A DNA stretch of 8,620 bases from an uncultured Peptococcaceae bacterium (GTDB taxonomy: Bacteria > Bacillota > Peptococcia > Peptococcales > Peptococcaceae): contig CABVBB010000059.1 in the NCBI GenBank assembly GCA_902496505.1, positions 1-8,620 on the forward strand, in the 5' to 3' direction. A program made the translations under genes and the position numbers. Below are positions 4,736-8,620 of the stretch, piece after piece. Numbering within the stretch: position 1 is the stretch's first letter; each line of letters begins with the position of its first letter. The notes under the pieces were generated by a model, which was not told where the DNA came from, did no database searches, and saw nothing but the letters and a program-made list of their open reading frames with translations.

Positions 4736-7251
4736 CTATTTTCCAGAAAATAACCCTGCAAAGCCTGAAAAAAAGCCGCACCCGCACACTGGTCACCATC
4801 ATCGGCGTCATCCTCTCCACAGCCATGGTCACCGCCGTCGCTACCTTTGCCGTCTCCCTGCAAAATTATCTCGTCAATGGCGCTATAGCCAAATACGGCG
4901 ATTGGCACGTCGCCTTCACCAATACCAGCGATACCTTGCTGCCCGATCAGATCAGCGATGCACGCGTTGACCACGCAGCAGTCTATGACAATGTCGGCTA
5001 CGCTCAGCTGACCGACGGCAAAAATCCCGCTAAACCCTATCTCTTCATCGCCGGTATGCAAAACGATGCCCTGACCACGCTTCCCATCGACCTCATTTCC
5101 GGCCGCCTGCCGCAAAATGACAGCGAAGTCCTGGTCCCTGCCCACTTAGCAGCCAACGGCGGCGTCAAGCTCGCCATCGGCGATACCTTTACCGCTCTCC
5201 TCGGCAGCCGCAGCGCCCTTGGTCAAACGCTCAACCAGCACGATCCCTACTGCCAAGGTCAAGAAACGCTCGTGCCAGAGACCGAAAAAACCTACACCGT
5301 CGTCGGCATTTGCCAGCGCCCCAGCTTTGAAGAATTCTCCGCGCCCGGCTACACCCTGATCACCACCGCCGATCCCAGCCGACCAGCCGCCAGTCAGAGC
5401 CTTTTCGTCACGCTCCACGATGCCAAAGACGCCAAAAGCTACGCCGCCAGCCTCTCCGGCAGCTCGCCCTACGTCTTGAACGACAACGTGCTGCGCTTTT
5501 ACGGCCTCTCCGGCGACCAATTGTTCAACACCATGCTCTACGCCATCGGCGCTATCCTCATCCTGCTCATCATGATCGGCTCCGTGCTCCTAATTTACAA
5601 CGCCTTCACCATCTCCCTCGGTGAACGCACCCAACAATTCGGCATCCTCATGTCCGTCGGCGCCACCGAAAAACAGCTGCGCCACGCCGTCGTATTCGAA
5701 GGACTGGTTATCAGCCTCATCGGCATCCCCTTAGGCATCCTTGTCGGCATTCCCAGCGTCCAGCTCGTCATCCTCCTTGTCGCCAAAAATTTTAGCAACG
5801 TGATGTACGATAATGTGCCCCTGACGCTCTCCGTCTCCCTGCCTGCCCTGCTCATCGCAGCCGCCGTCAGTTTGCTCACCATCCTCATCTCCGCCTATAT
5901 CCCCGCCAAAAAAGCCGCCAGCGTCCCCATCATGACCTGCATCCGCCAAAACGACACCATCAAAGTAGATGCCAAAGCAGTCCGCACCTCCCCCAGGATC
6001 GAGCGGCTCTGCGGACTAGAAGGCACGCTGGCTGTCAAAAACTTTCAGCGCAACAAGCGGCGCTACCGCAGCATCATCCTTTCTCTGGCCCTCAGCGTCA
6101 TCCTCTTCGTCTCCGCCAGCGTCTTCGGCGGCGCCCTCGATCAGATCACCCAGCATTCCACCGTGCAGATGGACGGCGATATTGCCTTCTACACCCAAGA
6201 AATGACGGAAGACGACTTTTTCCAGCTGGCTGATCAGCTGCAAACCGCCCCCGGCGTGACCAAAAGCACCTATCAGACCCTCCTCCTCACCTACACCTGT
6301 CCAGTCCCCGTGCAGTCACTCACTCCCCAGGCCCAAGCAGCGCTTGAAGTCTCTGATGCAGCGGACATCCTGCCCCTCACCATGGATATCCAATTCATCG
6401 AGCCCGCCATCTACGACAACTTTCTCCGCGAACAAGGGCTTGCGCTAGCCGACTATACCGGAGACGATCCCCAGATGATCGTTGTCGGCAAACTTCCCGG
6501 CAATTTCGATATTTTCATCGACCGCTCCCTCGATCTGTCCATCAGCGCAGGCGAAGCCGCCAAGACCCTGCACGCCCAATGCGTCGATACCTATCCCCTC
6601 GACCCAACGCCCAGCGATACGCTCCCCAAAAATTATGTGCTCATCGCCGTCGCGCCCTATCCCCTCAAAGCCCAGTTCGCCGACCTGCCCGCGCCCACCA
6701 GAATGGGCCTCACCTTCTGGTCAGACACCCCCAAGCAGACCACCAGCGCCATGCAGACCATCCTTGACGGCCAAGCCATCACCGCTGATTATCAACTCTA
6801 CGATCTCCACCGCATCCTCGAAGAGAACCGCAACCTCTCCTTCATCGTCGATCTCTTCACTGTCGTATTCATCAGCATGATCTCCCTCATCGCCATCGCC
6901 AACGTCTTCAACACCATCTCCACCAATATCAAGCTCAGACGGCGCGAATTGGCCATGCTCCGCTCCATCGGCATGAACGACCGCGATTTCGGCCGGATGA
7001 TGCGCTTTGAATGCGTCCTCTACGGAACACGCACCCTGCTCTACGGCCTGCCCATCTCCCTCGTCCTCTCCTACCTCATCTACCGCGGCATGACCGCAGG
7101 CGGCGCAGACATCACCTATTCTCTCCCCTTAGCCAGTATGGCCGCCAGCACCCTCGGCGTGTTCCTCATCATCTTCATCACCATGCTCTACACCACCAGC
7201 AAACTGCGCCAAGAAAATATCATCGACGCCCTGCGCGACAACATGACCTGA
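4732..7251 (+). CDS. FtsX-type ABC transporter permease, tandem two-unit form
   Basis: This is an integral membrane permease of 839 residues. It looks like two FtsX/MacB units in tandem. Unit 1 has a helix at about 20-42, an extracytoplasmic domain of about 220 residues, then helices at about 265-290, 320-345 and 365-391. Unit 2 has helices at about 446-468, 703-728, 764-785 and 802-820, with another domain of about 230 residues outside. Both units carry the coupling segment after their second helix: GERTQQFGILMSVGATEKQL and RRRELAMLRSIGMNDRDF. FtsX-fold machines move lipoproteins, peptides or antibiotics by mechanical extraction and do not transport through a classical channel. BceB permeases usually have 10 helices and one large loop, so this 8-helix duplicated layout is not a typical BceB. 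Substrate unknown; antimicrobial peptide resistance or efflux is the likeliest role given the neighbours. No clear terminator lies directly after it until 7377-7419. Confidence 0.95.
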   Translation: MTIFQKITLQSLKKSRTRTLVTIIGVILSTAMVTAVATFAVSLQNYLVNGAIAKYGDWHVAFTNTSDTLLPDQISDARVDHAAVYDNVGYAQLTDGKNPAKPYLFIAGMQNDALTTLPIDLISGRLPQNDSEVLVPAHLAANGGVKLAIGDTFTALLGSRSALGQTLNQHDPYCQGQETLVPETEKTYTVVGICQRPSFEEFSAPGYTLITTADPSRPAASQSLFVTLHDAKDAKSYAASLSGSSPYVLNDNVLRFYGLSGDQLFNTMLYAIGAILILLIMIGSVLLIYNAFTISLGERTQQFGILMSVGATEKQLRHAVVFEGLVISLIGIPLGILVGIPSVQLVILLVAKNFSNVMYDNVPLTLSVSLPALLIAAAVSLLTILISAYIPAKKAASVPIMTCIRQNDTIKVDAKAVRTSPRIERLCGLEGTLAVKNFQRNKRRYRSIILSLALSVILFVSASVFGGALDQITQHSTVQMDGDIAFYTQEMTEDDFFQLADQLQTAPGVTKSTYQTLLLTYTCPVPVQSLTPQAQAALEVSDAADILPLTMDIQFIEPAIYDNFLREQGLALADYTGDDPQMIVVGKLPGNFDIFIDRSLDLSISAGEAAKTLHAQCVDTYPLDPTPSDTLPKNYVLIAVAPYPLKAQFADLPAPTRMGLTFWSDTPKQTTSAMQTILDGQAITADYQLYDLHRILEENRNLSFIVDLFTVVFISMISLIAIANVFNTISTNIKLRRRELAMLRSIGMNDRDFGRMMRFECVLYGTRTLLYGLPISLVLSYLIYRGMTAGGADITYSLPLASMAASTLGVFLIIFITMLYTTSKLRQENIIDALRDNMT

Positions 7252-7306
7252 GCACACTCGCTGCAAAAAAACAGCAAACGTATAAAAATTTTATGCTTGC
7301 TCATAC

Positions 7307-7335
7307 TTGAAACTGATGATAGAAAATGCTATACT
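7307..7335 (+). promoter_or_regulatory. strong extended -10 promoter of a short convergent RNA
   Basis: TTGAAA (7307-7312), a 17-base spacer and TATACT (7330-7335), with TG one base before the -10, form a near-consensus sigma-A promoter. Transcription would begin near 7342 and meet the terminator at 7377-7419 after only about 35 bases. Confidence 0.6.
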
Positions 7336-7341
7336 GTCATC

Positions 7342-7419
7342 AGAGACAAGAAACGTATGTTATCATAACAAACACAAAAATGAAAGCCCCAGAGATTACG
7401 GCTCTGGGGCTTTCATTTT
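7342..7419 (+). ncRNA. candidate RNA of about 80 nt, possible antisense antitoxin
   Basis: Inferred from the promoter at 7307-7335 and the terminator at 7377-7419. No ribosome binding site precedes the only ATG (7380), which lies inside the hairpin. The RNA would be complementary to the 3' end (terminator) of a minus-strand transcript carrying the toxin-like frame at 7422-7530. It also contains the perfect interrupted palindrome TGTTATCATAACA (7358-7370). The convergent pair sharing one bidirectional terminator matches RNA I/RNA II of Fst/par loci. Confidence 0.38.
7377..7419. terminator. perfect bidirectional intrinsic terminator
   Basis: Arms of 18 bases, AAAATGAAAGCCCCAGAG (7377-7394) and its exact reverse complement (7402-7419), enclose a 7-base loop. 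A-tracts on the left and T on the right give a T-run in both directions (TTTTTGTGTTTG on the minus strand). It can end the permease operon and the short plus-strand RNA on one side, and the minus-strand genes on the other. Confidence 0.9.
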
Positions 7420-7421
7420 GG

Positions 7422-7530
7422 CTAGTTGTCGCTTTTATGGTCTCTATCCAGCCATTTGCAGATGGCATACACCATTATACCTGCCACGATAGAGACGATT
7501 AAAGTCCCCCCACACTTTAATGCTATCCAT
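7422..7530 (-). pseudogene. small toxin-like membrane peptide, frame broken at a G6 tract
   Basis: The minus-strand frame ending in TAG at 7422 encodes one hydrophobic helix and a charged tail: GGTLIVSIVAGIMVYAIC, then KWLDRDHKSDN. This pattern (short helix, KWLD, charged end) resembles Fst-like and holin-like small toxins of Bacillota. The frame has no normal start codon: it is open back to a TGA at 7569-7571 without an ATG, GTG or TTG before the helix. However, an ATG at 7528-7530 opens MDSIKVWG one frame away, and removing one G from the GGGGGG run (7506-7511) would join them into an intact 35-residue peptide. That ATG overlaps the stop of the upstream 69-codon ORF, which could supply coupled translation. 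The break may be a real mutation, a homopolymer sequencing error, or a switchable tract. Confidence 0.42.
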
Positions 7531-7732
7531 TTCGGAAAATAGTTTGCCCTAAGTTTAATTGCAGCAAGTCAGCATCAAAAACATAATTTCTGCGTTCATC
7601 TTCACTTTTACCAGCAATATCATTTGGGCTTTGCCATATACCGCTGCTGACACAATAAATTGAAATACTCCCTAACGAAAACTGCCTGCTATTTTCGTCA
7701 GGGGCATTTTTGATATACTTGCAGTATATCAT
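7523..7732 (-). CDS. 69-residue hypothetical protein or gene remnant
   Basis: The frame runs from ATG at 7732 to TAG at 7523. Its sequence looks coding (IYCKYIKNAPDENSRQ, then IWQSPNDIAGKSEDERRNY) but matches no family I know. The open frame extends a further 10 codons upstream (KYDNKEAFQKL) to a stop inside the end of the 212-codon gene, and there is no ribosome binding site before the ATG, so this may be the 3' remnant of a longer gene. It starts 22 bases after the stop of the gene at 7755 and would be cotranscribed with it. Codon use is AT-richer than in the ABC operon. A 19-base palindrome (7712-7730) covers its first codons. Confidence 0.35.
   Translation of the reverse strand: MIYCKYIKNAPDENSRQFSLGSISIYCVSSGIWQSPNDIAGKSEDERRNYVFDADLLQLNLGQTIFRNG
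7712..7730. repeat. 19-base interrupted palindrome
   Basis: GATATACT (7712-7719) and AGTATATC (7723-7730) are perfect inverted arms around TGC. There is no T-run, so it is not a terminator. It is operator-like, but no good promoter is visible in the right register on either strand. Confidence 0.4.
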
Positions 7733-7754
7733 CAGCTTTTGGAATGCTTCTTTG

Positions 7755-8393
7755 TTATCGTATTTCTACTTTAAATTCATCATAACGAACAACATTGGTT
7801 TTCACCAAACTGACCATCCCGTGAAAATCGGCTTCGGCCAAATAATAATCACACGTATTAGAGTGTTTGAGCCGAATGATAAATTGCTGTCCTTTTTCGA
7901 AAATGTCTTGATCCCAATAATCGACCTCAAAATCGTATTCATAAAAGCTATGCGGCTCTAAGCCATTGGACGGATATGGGATGATCTGGCTGTAAACGCC
8001 TACTTCTTTATCCTGCTCAACTTGGTAGATCTGATATTCTAGATCCAGCTTTTCGATCTGCATCGGTTCATTCATAAACGCGGCCATCATGATGCTTCCC
8101 TGTCCCAGATCCTTGATATGCTCCATCTCCACATAATACCCATCTGTATCTCCCTCTTTAAATACATATCCAGACGGCCCAAACAGGATAGACAGACCCT
8201 TAGCCATAGATTGGTTAAAACTAATATCATCATTCAGCCATGTCCACTCGGCTTTTAAATTTTCCGATTCAGCCGCCTTGACCTGTTTCTCTGCTATTTT
8301 GACCTGTTTGAAATGATAGCCTATAGCCAGCGCAGAAATCACAAGAACGGCCAGCACGATCAATATCAAGCTGATCTCTTTTTTTCTCTTCAT
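7755..8393 (-). CDS. membrane-anchored protein of unknown function
   Basis: The product has 212 residues. A basic start (MKRKKE) and a hydrophobic segment (about residues 7-25, ISLILIVLAVLVISALAIG) form an uncleaved signal anchor, since there is no clear signal peptidase site or lipobox. Residues 27-48 (FKQVKIAEKQVKAAESENLK) are a charged, possibly coiled-coil stalk. The remaining 160 residues would lie outside the membrane; they are acidic, rich in aromatic and alternating hydrophobic residues, and probably beta-rich (for example YYVEMEHI, LDLEYQIYQV, YEYDFEVDYW). No catalytic motif is seen and I do not recognise the family. GGGGGAG (8399-8405) lies 5 bases before the ATG, which decides the start. 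Its promoter is at 8415-8443. Base composition is lower in GC than the central operon. Confidence 0.85.
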   Translation of the reverse strand: MKRKKEISLILIVLAVLVISALAIGYHFKQVKIAEKQVKAAESENLKAEWTWLNDDISFNQSMAKGLSILFGPSGYVFKEGDTDGYYVEMEHIKDLGQGSIMMAAFMNEPMQIEKLDLEYQIYQVEQDKEVGVYSQIIPYPSNGLEPHSFYEYDFEVDYWDQDIFEKGQQFIIRLKHSNTCDYYLAEADFHGMVSLVKTNVVRYDEFKVEIR

Positions 8394-8414
8394 TATTTCT
8401 CCCCCTTTTTTTCA

Positions 8415-8443
8415 AGTATAGCGGCAAACATATTCTGCGGCAA
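8415..8443 (-). promoter_or_regulatory. promoter of the 212-residue protein gene
   Basis: On the minus strand TTGCCG (8438-8443), a 17-base spacer and TATACT (8415-8420) lie 22 bases upstream of the ATG, leaving a short leader that holds the GGGGGAG ribosome binding site. Confidence 0.5.
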
Positions 8444-8455
8444 TATCGAACGCTG

Positions 8456-8489
8456 AAAAAGCGCCAGACCTTGAGTCTAGCGCTTTTTT
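8456..8489. terminator. bidirectional terminator hairpin between divergent genes
   Basis: AAAAAGCGCCAGAC and GTCTAGCGCTTTTTT form a stem with one C-A mismatch around CTTGA, with T-runs possible in both directions. It sits between the promoters of two divergent genes (8393 minus, 8604 plus) and so ends no visible gene. It may insulate them or end an unseen transcript. Confidence 0.7.
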
Positions 8490-8562
8490 ATGTCTCTTTC
8501 TAAGTATTTCTAGTTATCGAAAACCAATTTATGAAGGTAGTAACAAAATAAAATATAAATAT

Positions 8563-8570
8563 GCTATACT
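8563..8570 (+). promoter_or_regulatory. extended -10 promoter of the right-edge gene
   Basis: TATACT (8565-8570) is preceded by TG one base upstream (TGCTATACT). The -35 region is A-rich without a TTGACA-like match. The start codon is 34 bases downstream. Confidence 0.5.
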
Positions 8571-8603
8571 ATTCTTATATTATATCTTTAGGAGGCGGCG
8601 CAT

Positions 8604-8620
8604 ATGAGAGCTAAAAAACT
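8604..8620 (+). CDS. start of a gene running off the right edge (partial)
   Basis: An ATG at 8604 has AGGAGG 8 bases upstream and opens MRAKK before the window ends. The ribosome binding site and the promoter at 8563-8570 support a real start. Too little is visible to suggest a function. Confidence 0.6.

Noticed and set aside
7380..7502. Plus-strand ORF beginning MKAPEITALGLSFW with a hydrophobic segment
   Set aside because: Its first codons lie within the terminator hairpin, it has no ribosome binding site, and it is antisense to the toxin-like frame.

Overview
The window looks like chromosomal DNA of a Bacillota (Firmicutes) bacterium. It has strong AGGAGG-type ribosome binding sites, sigma-A-like promoters with extended -10 boxes, intrinsic terminators with U-runs, and a response regulator / histidine kinase / ABC cassette of a kind common in that phylum. 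The central genes prefer C in the third codon position. I cannot name a genus.

Layout. (1) Positions 1-110 hold a possible 3' end of a membrane protein gene and an intrinsic terminator. (2) On the minus strand, 123-869 encodes a classical short-chain dehydrogenase with a complete catalytic set; from memory it resembles BaiA-type hydroxysteroid dehydrogenases as well as FabG. (3) Positions 870-1656 are a long divergent intergenic region with no confident protein gene. It holds the SDR promoter with a palindrome on its -35 box, a 41-codon ORF with a good ribosome binding site, and a strong plus-strand promoter followed about 330 bases later by a strong terminator, which together suggest an unannotated RNA. 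(4) Positions 1657-2010 encode a membrane-anchored protein whose C-terminal half resembles the C-terminal domain of ribosomal protein L7/L12. (5) At 2036-2051 there is a 16-base palindrome one base away from the canonical chromosomal parS site. (6) Positions 2129-7251 form one tight operon: a 60-residue two-helix membrane protein, an OmpR-type response regulator, a histidine kinase with almost no extracytoplasmic sensor, a MacB/LolD-type ATPase and an 839-residue FtsX-type permease. Three of the four junctions overlap. (7) From 7252 the DNA is more AT-rich and most genes are on the minus strand: a lipid-anchored-looking or membrane-anchored protein of unknown function (7755-8393), a 69-codon ORF that may be a gene remnant, and a small one-helix toxin-like peptide whose frame is broken at a G6 tract. 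(8) At the right edge a new plus-strand gene begins at 8604.

How the genes work together. The kinase and regulator probably sense a membrane signal and control the adjacent ABC exporter or lipid/peptide-extracting machine. This is the logic of antimicrobial-peptide sensing and detoxification modules, but the permease here has two FtsX halves (about 8 helices), not the typical BceB layout. The most unusual part is 7307-7568: a small hydrophobic peptide frame with a charged tail, a perfect 18-bp bidirectional terminator just after it, and a strong promoter on the opposite strand firing into the same terminator. This is the layout of Fst/par-type type I toxin-antitoxin loci.
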